Shown: one piece after another, positions 42,851-51,196 of the stretch
Layout: the number at the start of each line of letters is the position of its first letter
Position numbering within the stretch: position 1 is the first letter of the stretch
NCBI GenBank assembly: GCA_040768925.1
Contig: JAXGLZ010000001.1
Span: 868,001-932,000 of the forward strand
DNA: 64,000 bases
Source: CALNBC01 sp040768925
Lineage (GTDB): Bacteria > Bacillota > Clostridia > Christensenellales > CALWSW01
Direction of reading: 5' to 3'
The notes under the pieces: model-generated
The model's database searches: none
The model's input: only the letters and a program-made list of their open reading frames with translations
What the model was told of the DNA's origin: nothing
Translations under genes and position numbers: made by a program

Positions 42851-44515
42851 CTAGAGCGACTCCTTCAGCCTCGTCAGGGCGATTTTGGTTTCCGCCGCGG
42901 TTTCGCCAAGCAGGGAGGCGATCTCCTGGACCACGCGCATCTGCTTGTCGATCACCTTGTTCGCGGTTTCGACGGTCTGGCGGCTGACGGTCTCCTTCCG
43001 CTCACGCTCGGTCTCCTCCTCCGTGATGTCGCGCATGATGCACATCAGGATCCGGAAGCTCTTGTCAAAGATGATGCTTTGCTCGACGTGCCTGCCGTAT
43101 TCCGCCAGGAAGGCGCGCTTTTCGTGGATGGCGCGGCCGGTCTGCTTGACCGTTATGAAGTCCGTGGGGTCGAGGATGCGGACGACCTGCTCGCCCAGCA
43201 CATCCGAGGCCCGGCGCACGTTCAGCAGCTTCATGGCCGCGTTGTTGATCTGCTGGACTTCGAACAGCTCGTTCAGCACAAGGATGCCGTTCGGCGTGTT
43301 CCGAATGATGTTGTCGGAGAAGGATTCCGCCTTTTCCTTCAAAAAGGGCATGCACATCGTGAGGTCCGCCTTGCCCTGGAACACGGCGATGGCTTTTTCG
43401 CGGCAGGTGTCGTAGCCGCAGCTTCCGCAGTTCAGCTCGTCCTCCGGTTTGAATTTGTTCATTTTGCGCAGGATCTCGTCGATCACGGCCTTGCCGGGAA
43501 TCGTTTTGTTGTTGCCAAGATAGGCGTGCTCTTTCATCAGCATGGCGGGAGCGGGCATGTCAAAGGGGGCGTCGCTTTTCCCCGCGTAGCGCGCCACGGC
43601 GGCGTAATCCCGGACGAGGCGCCTTCTGTCCTTGTCCATGGCGGGGCCGCCGACGCAGCTCCCCGTGCAGGCCGACATCTCGATAAAGCAGTTGCTGAGC
43701 TTGCCGTCGATGATGTCCTTGATCGCGTGGATGCAGTTTTCCTGGCCGTCCACGCAAAGGTATACGAAATCCTCCGCCTTGTCCATGGAGCGCAGGATGC
43801 CGCCGCTGGTGGGGAAGTTGCGGGAACGCCTGGGGGCCCCCGCGTCCTCCGCGGTTTCGATCAAAATCTTTTCGGCTTTCAGCCAGCGGGAAAGCTCCTC
43901 AAAGGTAAGCACGCAGTCCACGTCCCCGGGGTAGTCCTCCGCCTCGGCCTTTTTCGAGATGCAGGGGCCGATGAACACCGTTTTCGCTTCCGGGAAGCGG
44001 CGCTTAATGTCCGCGCAGTGGGCCTGCATGGGGGAGATCACGGGAATGAGGAAGGGCAGGGCCTCGGGGTAGTGCTTGCGGATCATCAAATTGACCGAGT
44101 GGCAGCAGGAGGTGATGAGAACGTCCTGGGTCCGGCTGTTTACCAGCTCCTGATATCTTGTTTTGACGATTTCCGCGCCGGCGGCGGTTTCTTCCGCAAA
44201 GGCGAAGCCAAGCTTTTTCAGCGCCGCGTCCATCGAGGCGATAGTCGCGCCCTCGTAATTCGCCACAAAGGAAGGGGCGACGCTGGCGATGACCGGCGCA
44301 CCGCAATTCAGAAGATACTTGGCCTTTTCGGTATCGTCTATGATCTCTTTGGCGTTCTGCGGGCAGACGACAAAGCACTCGCCGCACAGGATGCATTCGT
44401 CCGAAACGATATGCGCCTGGTTCCCCGAAAAGCGTATGGCCTTTACGGGGCAGTGGCGGATGCATTTATAGCAGTTTTTGCAGTTCGATTTTTTGAGCCT
44501 CAAATACTCGGTCAA
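42851..44515 (-). CDS. HydS-like sensory [FeFe]-hydrogenase with PAS domain
   Basis: The 554 residues carry an N-terminal two-cluster ferredoxin (Cys 12-22 and 41-51) and an H-domain with TSCCHSVN (Cys137, Cys138), GPCISKK (Cys185) and MSACTGSCVGGP (Cys283, Cys287). An extra Fe-S motif follows (Cys363, 366, 371, 388), then a PAS domain (about 400-500) and a C-terminal helix. The fusion of an H-cluster domain to PAS marks putative H2 sensors (group C). The start is a TTG with AAGGCGG upstream. It has no kinase or cyclase output domain of its own; the adjacent phosphatase is the likely output. Confidence 0.87.
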   Translation of the reverse strand: MTEYLRLKKSNCKNCYKCIRHCPVKAIRFSGNQAHIVSDECILCGECFVVCPQNAKEIIDDTEKAKYLLNCGAPVIASVAPSFVANYEGATIASMDAALKKLGFAFAEETAAGAEIVKTRYQELVNSRTQDVLITSCCHSVNLMIRKHYPEALPFLIPVISPMQAHCADIKRRFPEAKTVFIGPCISKKAEAEDYPGDVDCVLTFEELSRWLKAEKILIETAEDAGAPRRSRNFPTSGGILRSMDKAEDFVYLCVDGQENCIHAIKDIIDGKLSNCFIEMSACTGSCVGGPAMDKDRRRLVRDYAAVARYAGKSDAPFDMPAPAMLMKEHAYLGNNKTIPGKAVIDEILRKMNKFKPEDELNCGSCGYDTCREKAIAVFQGKADLTMCMPFLKEKAESFSDNIIRNTPNGILVLNELFEVQQINNAAMKLLNVRRASDVLGEQVVRILDPTDFITVKQTGRAIHEKRAFLAEYGRHVEQSIIFDKSFRILMCIMRDITEEETERERKETVSRQTVETANKVIDKQMRVVQEIASLLGETAAETKIALTRLKESL

Positions 44516-44534
44516 CTGTTTCGCCGCCTTTCTT

Positions 44535-44780
44535 TTAGAAACGAAGCCGGGGAAGGACTTCCCTGGTAAAAAAGGATTCGGTGTCCTCCGGTTTCAAAGA
44601 GAAGAACTCCTCGTCCAGATTGACGCAGACGCCCTCGGTGCAGCGGCCCATGCAAAAGGTGCCGGAAAGCTGGATCCTGTCCTTAAGCCCGTTTTGTTCG
44701 ACCATTTCCTGCAGCGATTCTACGATTTGGCGGGAACCTTTCAAGTGGCAGGAGCTTCCGATGCAAATGGTGATCTTCAT
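44535..44780 (-). CDS. Thioredoxin-like [2Fe-2S] ferredoxin
   Basis: This 81-residue protein of the NuoE C-terminal/thioredoxin-like ferredoxin type has Cys6 and Cys11 in CIGSSC and Cys43 and Cys47 in CMGRC. These bind one [2Fe-2S] cluster. It is the first gene of the hydrogenase operon, with GAGGAG before the ATG. It probably shuttles electrons to or from the sensory or catalytic hydrogenase. Confidence 0.88.
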   Translation of the reverse strand: MKITICIGSSCHLKGSRQIVESLQEMVEQNGLKDRIQLSGTFCMGRCTEGVCVNLDEEFFSLKPEDTESFFTREVLPRLRF

Positions 44781-44799
44781 AATGAGCGTCTCCTCAGAT

Positions 44800-44828
44800 A
44801 ATTTAATGGCTTTAACCGATCAGGTCAA
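44800..44828 (-). promoter_or_regulatory. Sigma-A-like promoter of the hydrogenase operon
   Basis: On the minus strand, TTGACC (44828-44823) and TAAATT (44805-44800) are 17 bases apart, with a short leader to the ferredoxin ATG at 44780. Confidence 0.5.
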
Positions 44829-45241
44829 GCAGGAAAACCTTCATCCGTTCCTTTGCCCGCATGATTCCTGCCGGGCGGCGGCAGGGCTGAAGGAACGGCG
44901 CAGTTTGGCCGCCGGCCGGCCCGTTCGGGGCAGGGGAACGCAACAAGGCGCCGGCGGAATGCCGAAGGAGGCCGGTTAAGTCCGGGCCCTTCCAAACGGA
45001 AGGCTGCGGTTCGGGATGCGCATCTTCCGGCGAAACTTTGCCCCGCCGCCCGCGCCCCCTGTTTTTTGTGGGGAATGATATGGATGAAGACCATTGGCGG
45101 ATAGCAAAACGCCGGGGCCGGGAGGATTCACCGCGGGCGGGATTCAAGGAATCCCGCGTTCTGATAATATTTTAACATAAACAGAAAAAGAAAACAATAC
45201 ACAAATACGCGTGTACAGGCGGGGAATCATTCATTTTCCGC
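44829..45241. other. Gene-free stretch
   Basis: This stretch of more than 400 bases separates the hydrogenase operon from the candidate small RNA. Open frames here lack ribosome sites and recognisable protein character. Only GC-rich short inverted repeats are seen. Confidence 0.5.
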
Positions 45242-45388
45242 AAAAAGGACGAAGCCTCCCTGTGGTCGGCAGGAAGGCTTCGCGTGAGAAGGGGGAGGGA
45301 AAAGAGAGTTCTGCAAAAGGAAGAATAGGTCGGATCCTTCCAAACGGGGGAATCCCGCTTACAGACATAATATGGAAGTATTTCCCAT
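45242..45388 (-). ncRNA. Candidate orphan small RNA with C/U-rich region
   Basis: A sigma-A promoter on the minus strand (45395-45423) is followed about 147 bases later by an intrinsic terminator: stem CGAAGCCT/AGGCTTCG at 45250-45282, then TCCTTTTT. In between are three short hairpins (near 45370-45388, 45345-45360 and 45318-45343). An unpaired C/U-rich tract at 45286-45308 is complementary to Shine-Dalgarno sequences. No protein-like frame is seen. Such C-rich loops occur in Firmicutes regulators such as RsaE. No known family is recognised. Confidence 0.5.
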
Positions 45389-45394
45389 GCACTA

Positions 45395-45423
45395 AATATA
45401 GCAGATTTGCGGCGATTGTGCAA
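45395..45423 (-). promoter_or_regulatory. Sigma-A promoter of the candidate small RNA
   Basis: On the minus strand, TTGCAC (45423-45418) and TATATT (45400-45395) are exactly 17 bases apart. It is separated from the upstream gene on the same strand by a strong terminator at 45551-45585. Confidence 0.65.
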
Positions 45424-45550
45424 TGAAATTAATCCACAAAAAGACATTTGTACGCTGAATATTGAGGATTATGAGCATAGAAGTGAAGTTTTGTGCGGGC
45501 AGAAATTCAAATTTGATCACCGGGGTGAATCTATTGCGCGAAAAGTTGAG

Positions 45551-45585
45551 AAAAGCAAAAACCGGGGGAACGTCCATTCCCCCGG
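45551..45585 (-). terminator. Intrinsic terminator after the GGGtGRT gene
   Basis: On the minus strand a perfect nine-base stem (CCGGGGGAA with TTCCCCCGG, 45585-45562) and a six-base loop is followed by TTTTTGCTTTT. It starts 29 bases after the stop codon. Confidence 0.93.
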
Positions 45586-45613
45586 ATGCGCGGATTATAC
45601 TGAAAAAGCGAAC

Positions 45614-46612
45614 CTATTTGGAAGCTTGCTCGATCGCGACGGCCACGGCGACGGAAGCGCCGACCATCGGGTTGTTGCCCATGCCGATCAGGCCCATCAT
45701 TTCAACGTGGGCGGGAACGGAGGAGGACCCGGCAAACTGCGCGTCGGAGTGCATGCGGCCCATGGTGTCCGTCAGGCCGTAGGAAGCGGGGCCGGCGGCC
45801 ATGTTGTCCGGGTGCAGAGTGCGGCCGGTGCCGCCGCCCGACGCGACGGAGAAATAATTCCTGCCGTGCTCCACGCACCACTTCTTGTAAGTGCCGGCAA
45901 CGGGATGCTGGAAGCGGGTGGGGTTGGTGGAGTTGCCGGTGATGGAAACATCCACTTCCTCAAACCGCATGATGGCCACGCCCTCGGTGACGTCGTCCGC
46001 GCCGTAGCAGCGGACTTTTGCGCGGTCGCCGTCGGAATAGGCTTTTTCAAACAGGACCTTCAGCTCACCGCTGTAGTGGTCGAACGCGGTTTCGACAAAG
46101 GTGAAGCCGTTGATGCGGCTGATGATCTTGGCGGCGTCCTTGCCCAGGCCGTTCAGGATGACGCGCAGGGGCTTGCTGCGGACTTTGTTGGCCTTGAGGG
46201 CGATGCCGATGGCGCCTTCGGCCGCGGCGAAGGATTCGTGGCCCGCAAGGAAGGCAAAGCAGTTGGTCTCTTCGCGCAGCAGCATGGCGGCCAGATTGCC
46301 GTGGCCGATCCCGACCTGGCGCTGGTCCGCGACGGAGCCGGGGATGCAGAAGGCCTGCAGGCCTTCGCCCAGGCATTCGGCGGCCTTTGCCGCAACGGTG
46401 ATCCCCTTTTTGAAGGCGATGGCGGCGCCCAGGGTATAAGCCCAGACGGCGTTGTCAAAGCAGATGGGCTGGATGCCGCGCACGATGGCGCCAACATCCA
46501 CGCCCTTGTCCAGGCAAAGCCGGTTGGCGGCGTCGAGATCGGCGATTCCGTATGCTTCAAGGACCTTCTCGATCTGGGGGATCCTTCTTTCGTAGCTTTC
46601 AAAGTTTGCCAT
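45614..46612 (-). CDS. GGGtGRT family protein (function unknown)
   Basis: The 332-residue soluble protein carries the family-naming signature SGGGTGRTLHPDNMAAGPASYG (about residues 258-279). Other conserved stretches include GIGHGNLAAMLLREETNCFAFLAGHESFAAAEGAIGIALKANKVR. The family is conserved in anaerobic bacteria and is usually next to a NifU/IscU-like scaffold gene, as here. No enzymatic motif is recognised. An Fe-S or redox cofactor role is suggested only by the pairing. Confidence 0.88.
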   Translation of the reverse strand: MANFESYERRIPQIEKVLEAYGIADLDAANRLCLDKGVDVGAIVRGIQPICFDNAVWAYTLGAAIAFKKGITVAAKAAECLGEGLQAFCIPGSVADQRQVGIGHGNLAAMLLREETNCFAFLAGHESFAAAEGAIGIALKANKVRSKPLRVILNGLGKDAAKIISRINGFTFVETAFDHYSGELKVLFEKAYSDGDRAKVRCYGADDVTEGVAIMRFEEVDVSITGNSTNPTRFQHPVAGTYKKWCVEHGRNYFSVASGGGTGRTLHPDNMAAGPASYGLTDTMGRMHSDAQFAGSSSVPAHVEMMGLIGMGNNPMVGASVAVAVAIEQASK

Positions 46613-46627
46613 TCGTTTACCCTCCTC

Positions 46628-47320
46628 TTACTGGTGGCGCGGGTCGATATAGGTAACGGCCTCGCTGAAGCGGCCATAGGTTCCGGTAAACTTTGCCAGA
46701 GCCTCGTTGGCGTCCATGCCGTTTTTGACGGCTTCCATCATTCTTCCAAGGGAAACGAACTGATAACCGATGACCTCTTTGTCTGCGTCCAGGCCCATCT
46801 TGAGCACATAGCCTTCCGCCATTTCAAGGTAACGGGTGCCTTTCGCCTTGGTGCCGTACATGGTGCCCACCTGGCTTCTGAGCCCCTTGCCCAAATCCTC
46901 AAGCCCCGCGCCGACGGGCAGGCCGTCGTCCGAAAAGGCGGACTGGCTGCGGCCGTAAACGATCTGGAGGAACAGCTCGCGCATCGCGGTGTTGATCGCG
47001 TCACAGACAAGGTCTGTGTTCAGCGCCTCAAGGATGGTCTTTCCCGGCAGGATTTCAGAGGCCATGGCCGCGGAATGGGTCATGCCGGAGCAGCCGATGG
47101 TTTCGACCAGCGCTTCCTCGATGATGCCTTCCTTGACGTTCAGGGTGAGCTTGCACGCGCCCTGCTGGGGCGCGCACCAGCCGATGCCGTGGGTCAGGCC
47201 CGAGATGTCCTTCACTTCCCTGGCGTGGACCCAGCGGCCTTCCTCGGGAATGCAGGCGTTCTCGTGGTTGGCGCCCTGCTTGACGCAGACCATTTCTTCC
47301 ACTTCTTTGGAATAGATCAT
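46628..47320 (-). CDS. NifU/IscU-like iron-sulfur scaffold-family protein
   Basis: ATG 47320 with AAGGAGG gives 230 residues. The N-terminal two-thirds resembles the NifU_N scaffold fold, with VKEGIIEEALVETIGCSGMTHSAAMASEILPGKTILEAL and cysteines at 12, 23, 49, 56, 77 and 106. It is longer than IscU (about 130), with an extra C-terminal part. It is transcribed 15 bases before the GGGtGRT gene. No IscS/SufS or HscAB is nearby, so it is probably not the housekeeping assembly system. Confidence 0.83.
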   Translation of the reverse strand: MIYSKEVEEMVCVKQGANHENACIPEEGRWVHAREVKDISGLTHGIGWCAPQQGACKLTLNVKEGIIEEALVETIGCSGMTHSAAMASEILPGKTILEALNTDLVCDAINTAMRELFLQIVYGRSQSAFSDDGLPVGAGLEDLGKGLRSQVGTMYGTKAKGTRYLEMAEGYVLKMGLDADKEVIGYQFVSLGRMMEAVKNGMDANEALAKFTGTYGRFSEAVTYIDPRHQ

Positions 47321-47741
47321 GTGTATCCTCCTTGCGGTATCTTTACGGTGAACAGGCCAAACGGCATCATGCGGATCCGCCGCTTTCGGCGCGCGGGCGG
47401 GCAATCGAAAAGCCCCGGGAAAGCGCGGAAAAACCCAGGGTGACGAAGGGTTTTGCGGTTCGTTCCCAAAGCGAAAAGAGGGGGCAGACGAACGCCCGCG
47501 GCCCGAACGCCCTGTCTGAGACAGGGGAAAACCGGGTCTGGATGAAGCCGTTTCAGCCGTATTACCTTACGGGAACTCTTACAGGTACATTTTCCTAGCC
47601 AATATTATCACAAACGCATGGAGCGGTCCAGTATATAGTTCAGATTTACCGATTATTCACACAGTCGGGGGGTGCTTGTGATATACTGAATCAGAGCGTC
47701 GGGGCGGTTTTTGCGCCCCACCCACGACACGGAGTATGCAA
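47321..47741. other. Divergent intergenic region between the NifU-like gene and the secreted-protein gene
   Basis: No coding frame is supported. It contains a CCCTGTCTGAGACAGGG hairpin at about 47511-47527 without a T-run. On the plus strand, an extended -10 (TGATATACT, 47689-47697) is a possible promoter of the 47742 gene. No riboswitch class was recognised on either strand. Confidence 0.4.
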
Positions 47742-48686
47742 ATGAAAAAGAGTCATGTATTCAGGGTTCTGTGCGCGATGCTGGCGGTTTTTGCGCTTGC
47801 CGCCGCCCTGCCCGCCCAGGCGGCGCAGAGCGAAAAAAGCGGGTCCGCCGCCCTGATCTACCCTGCGGGCTTCGGCAGAACAAGGCTCGCGATGATGGAA
47901 GACGGAACCTTTGCAAAGGCGAAGCTCTCCCGCGCGAAAGTAGGCGGGAAGGAGCGCTTCGCGGTTTCGCTGATGTGCTCGGAACTGGCCGCCGCCGGCG
48001 AGCAGGCGGTGGTAAGCGTAAGCTCAAAAGGGTATGATTTTTCAAAGTGCGAGCCCGTCCTTCTGATCCCGGTGGACGACGTTTATTACGCCCGCAAGCT
48101 CACGGATTTTGAGGCTGACGAGCATTCCCTTTCCGCAGTCGTCCGGGTCGAATACCTCGGGGTCAACAAAGACAGCCCGGTTTTCCTTTATTTCGCCCCG
48201 AAAAAGACTGCCGAGGAGCCGGAAGTCAGCCTGAATGTCAGCCGTAAGACGGAAGAGCGGTTTGATTTCGGCCAGTCCATTGTGATCGGCGATTACACCA
48301 TCAACAAGCAGGGCGGGATCATGCCCGTCGAAGTGGCGCTGGGCATGGCCAATATGGACGGGGAGGACACGGTCTATCTGATTTCAGACGCACTGGGGAA
48401 GGAAGTCCTCCGCCTGGTGATCCACGAGGGCGAGCTTTACGGCATCGCGATCAAGGACAACGGAATCGTCGTCAGCCTGGAGTACAATTTTGCGAAAAAG
48501 GCCTATGTTTCCGTCATATCCGGCAAGTCCCTCGTGAAGAAGGAGACGGTGGTGGAGATTTTCCGCCAGCTTGGCATCAGCTTCGCCAACCCGCCGGACG
48601 AGGAGAAATGGCTGGCAAACCAGACCGTTTATTCGACGGACAGGAAGATCAGGATCGTTGAGAAAGCCGTCCACCCGGGCGGATAA
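47742..48686 (+). CDS. Secreted protein of unknown function
   Basis: The 314-residue protein has a clear signal peptide (MKKSHVFRVLCAMLAVFALAAALPAQAA, cleavage near residue 28). ATG 47742 is chosen over 47736 because CGGAG then lies seven bases upstream. The mature part is predicted mainly beta with no cysteine-rich or catalytic motif that I recognise. The C-terminal third has YLISDALGKEVLRLVIHEGELYGI, loosely like copper-amine-oxidase-N or stalk-type domains, but not enough for a call. It is a single gene between terminators. Confidence 0.75.
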   Translation: MKKSHVFRVLCAMLAVFALAAALPAQAAQSEKSGSAALIYPAGFGRTRLAMMEDGTFAKAKLSRAKVGGKERFAVSLMCSELAAAGEQAVVSVSSKGYDFSKCEPVLLIPVDDVYYARKLTDFEADEHSLSAVVRVEYLGVNKDSPVFLYFAPKKTAEEPEVSLNVSRKTEERFDFGQSIVIGDYTINKQGGIMPVEVALGMANMDGEDTVYLISDALGKEVLRLVIHEGELYGIAIKDNGIVVSLEYNFAKKAYVSVISGKSLVKKETVVEIFRQLGISFANPPDEEKWLANQTVYSTDRKIRIVEKAVHPGG

Positions 48687-48712
48687 CAGCGGCGAAAACG
48701 CAACCATAAACT

Positions 48713-48747
48713 AAAAACGCGCTCCCGAACGATCGGAGGCGCGTTTT
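48713..48747. terminator. Bidirectional intrinsic terminator
   Basis: The arms ACGCGC(C)TCC-like pair around 48716-48743, with A-rich sequence on the left and TTTTTT on the right. It serves the secreted-protein gene (+) and the convergent amino-acid-kinase gene (-). Confidence 0.8.
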
Positions 48748-48821
48748 TTGCTGCCCCTTGCAGGATTGGGCGACTCCGTGCACCGGACTTCGCCGGGGCC
48801 GGGGAATTCGAAAACGGGGCT

Positions 48822-49658
48822 TCAGCGCACGCCGATCCGGGTGCAGGGGGCGCTGCCCGAGATCACGTCCATCAGCCTGTGATTCGCGGAAGCGATGAAA
48901 ACCGTGGAGCCGTTTCTTACCGGCTCAATGCAGAATTCAAGCTTTGCCTTTGCCCCGCTCGCGCCTTTTCTGCTTGCGCCGACGCAGGATTGTTGGTGGA
49001 AGCGGATGCTTTCGATGACCTCGTCCGCGTTCGCGCCGCCGATTTCCGGAACGAGGGTGGAAGGGTCTGCCGGGTCTGCGTAAATGCCCTCGGCGGAGGT
49101 GAAGAGCACCAGATACCTCGCGCGGACCAGGGTGCAGATGACCGCCGCGGTTTCGTCGTTATCCACGCACTCGACAAGATGATCGTTCTTTGTGGAATCC
49201 CGCAGATTCTGCATTTCCAGCCTGCGGTTTTCCTCAAAGGAGACCGGATCGTTGTAGTTGATGACCGGTATCGCGTTTTGGGCCGGGCAGCGCATCAGAA
49301 AACGGCGGATGTGCTCCCGCTTTTCCGGGTCGTTGAAATGGGTGTGCTCCACCAGAAGCTGGCGGACGGAATACTGGGGCGAAATGAACCGCCTGTAATT
49401 CTCCATCAGGATGGCCTGGCCCTGGGAGGAATAGTCGGTTTTAGTGTCCTCCTCCGCGCCGAGGAGCTCGATCCCGCCGTTTCGGCGCATGTAATCCAGC
49501 CTGCCGATCTCGACGGCGCCGGAGCTGATCCAGATGATCCCGGGGCGGAGCTGCTCGCCGATGCGGGAAAAGACGTTGTAGTCAAGAGCCCCCTCGTTTT
49601 TGCGGATCAGGGCCATGGAGCCGATCTTCCCAACGATTTCAAAATCGAAATGCGACAT
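48822..49658 (-). CDS. Amino-acid-kinase family protein resembling glutamate 5-kinase
   Basis: The 278-residue protein has the AAK fold. Its motifs parallel ProB: the phosphate loop VGKIGSMAL, ISSGAVEIG, INYNDPVS, VDNDETAAVI and LVLFTSAEGIYADP. The ATP-binding GGMGTK region of ProB is replaced by a GASRKGASGAK-like stretch. There is no PUA domain. No proA or proC is nearby, so a proline role is not supported. Uridylate-like or another carboxylate kinase role is possible. ATG 49658 has GAGGAG upstream. Confidence 0.75.
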   Translation of the reverse strand: MSHFDFEIVGKIGSMALIRKNEGALDYNVFSRIGEQLRPGIIWISSGAVEIGRLDYMRRNGGIELLGAEEDTKTDYSSQGQAILMENYRRFISPQYSVRQLLVEHTHFNDPEKREHIRRFLMRCPAQNAIPVINYNDPVSFEENRRLEMQNLRDSTKNDHLVECVDNDETAAVICTLVRARYLVLFTSAEGIYADPADPSTLVPEIGGANADEVIESIRFHQQSCVGASRKGASGAKAKLEFCIEPVRNGSTVFIASANHRLMDVISGSAPCTRIGVR

Positions 49659-49709
49659 GTCTCTCTCCTCATTCATCAGTGCATCACTATTTTAACACGT
49701 ATACCGCCG

Positions 49710-51074
49710 TCAATCCAGCACCCTTATCCATCTGCCGGTGCGAATCCTGCGGATGCCCAGGGCGGCTTTGGCAAGGTCGCCGGAAACGGTGGCGAGATAG
49801 ACGAGCCAGATCGGCAGATCGAACACCAGACCGCAGACGAAGGCCAGCGGAACGGAAATCAGCCATATGCCAAAAAGGTCCGCCCCGCTGGCATAGGCCG
49901 TGTCCCCGCCGGCGCGCAGCGTGCCGATGATGATCGTGTAATTCAGGGAATAGATGAACATGACCGCGCAATAGACCCGGATCACGGAAAGCGCCATGGC
50001 GGAAACGCTGGGCGCCACATCGAAAAAGCCCATGAACACAGGGGCGAACACCTGCAAAACCAGGCCGAACAGCATCGTGGCCAAGGGCGTGAGGATGAGC
50101 ATTCTCCGGGTATACAGCCTGGCCCGGCCGATCCGTCCTTCCCCGATGCAGTTGCCGTTGATGACGCCCGCGGCGGAGCCCAGCCCGGCCATCATCACGA
50201 AGCCGATCTTGTCCACCGTGGTGTAGATCTGCATGGACGCCTGAACGTCCGTCCCCAGGATTCCCCAGAGCACGCTGTACATCGAGATGCCCAGGGACCA
50301 CAGGGCCTCGTTGAAAAAAACCGGCAGGGAGATCGTGACGAATTCCTTAAAGAGCGATTTCGGAAAGGAAAAAAGCTTTTTCAGCGAAGCGGCGACGGCG
50401 TTCTTTTTTTTCATGCTGACCGCGATCATCACAACGGTTGTGACGACCGCCGCGATCACCGTAGCCAAAGCCGCCCCTTCCACCCCCATAGCCGGCAGCC
50501 CAAGACGGCCGAAGATGAAGATGTAATTCAGCACGCCGTTGGTGCAAACACCGGCGAGGGTGGAAATCATGGGCAGCATGGGATTGCCGCAGGCGCGAAG
50601 GATGATGCCCAGCGTCTGGGCGGCGAGCTGGAACAGATACGACCAGCCCATGATGGCCAGGTATTTTGCCGAAAGGGCGATGACCTCCGGGTCGTTGGAA
50701 AAGATGTCGGACACCCGGGCACCGAAAACGAGGGCGGCCACCATGAACAGCGCGCCCAAAGCCAGGGAGAGGGTCAGCGCGATCCCCTCGATCCTGTGGA
50801 TGCCGTCGAGGTCGTTTTTGCCCCAATACTGGGCCGCGAAAATGCCCGCGCCGCTGTTGATCCCAAAGCCGAAGACCTGCATCAGAAAGGTCAGCTGGTT
50901 GCCGACGCCGACAGCGGCGATGGCGGTCTCCCCAAGCTGGCCGACCATGACGTTGTCGATCAGATAAAGGAAGGAAGAAAGCCCCTGCTGGAGCATGATC
51001 GGCAAAGCGAGGGAAAGCCAAAGCTTAAAAAAGCGGCTGTCGCCCCAGCCGACGAGGGATTTGAATCGGCGCAT
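49710..51074 (-). CDS. MATE-family multidrug/Na+ antiporter
   Basis: The 454-residue protein has about 12 membrane helices in two MatE repeats. Family motifs include LPIMLQQGLSSFLYLIDNVMVGQLGETAIAAVG at the N-terminus, LRACGNPMLPM, and the second-repeat counterpart GTLRAGGDTAYA. ATG 51074 (MRRFKSLVGWG) is taken as the start; its ribosome site is weak and an upstream start is possible. The substrate is not predictable. The hairpin at 51131-51170 separates it from the L,D-transpeptidase gene. Confidence 0.92.
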   Translation of the reverse strand: MRRFKSLVGWGDSRFFKLWLSLALPIMLQQGLSSFLYLIDNVMVGQLGETAIAAVGVGNQLTFLMQVFGFGINSGAGIFAAQYWGKNDLDGIHRIEGIALTLSLALGALFMVAALVFGARVSDIFSNDPEVIALSAKYLAIMGWSYLFQLAAQTLGIILRACGNPMLPMISTLAGVCTNGVLNYIFIFGRLGLPAMGVEGAALATVIAAVVTTVVMIAVSMKKKNAVAASLKKLFSFPKSLFKEFVTISLPVFFNEALWSLGISMYSVLWGILGTDVQASMQIYTTVDKIGFVMMAGLGSAAGVINGNCIGEGRIGRARLYTRRMLILTPLATMLFGLVLQVFAPVFMGFFDVAPSVSAMALSVIRVYCAVMFIYSLNYTIIIGTLRAGGDTAYASGADLFGIWLISVPLAFVCGLVFDLPIWLVYLATVSGDLAKAALGIRRIRTGRWIRVLD

Positions 51075-51130
51075 GGCTAAAAGGGGTCGTCCTTTCGTCA
51101 AGATTCCCGAAAGTTCGGGCGCGATCAGGC

Positions 51131-51170
51131 GTGCGTCAAAGGGCGGGAACATACCCGCCCTTTGATGCGC
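51131..51170. other. Long hairpin between the transpeptidase and MATE genes
   Basis: Arms of about 16-17 bases (CAAAGGGCGGG with CCCGCCCTTTG at the core) have a six-base loop. There is no clear T-run, so it may be a factor-dependent stop or an mRNA-end stabiliser for the transpeptidase transcript. Confidence 0.5.
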
Positions 51171-51196
51171 ATTTACAGGAAAAGGATGCCTTTTTA

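Noticed and set aside
44812..45147. Minus-strand open frames between the hydrogenase operon and the sRNA
   Set aside because: They are Pro/Arg-rich, lack ribosome sites and resemble shadow frames in GC-rich spacer DNA.
45172..45447. Small minus-strand protein within the candidate sRNA region
   Set aside because: It starts upstream of the predicted transcript, has no ribosome site and has no protein-like composition.
47321..47741. Riboswitch in the leader of the NifU-like gene
   Set aside because: A short GC hairpin exists but no known aptamer pattern or terminator pair could be recognised.
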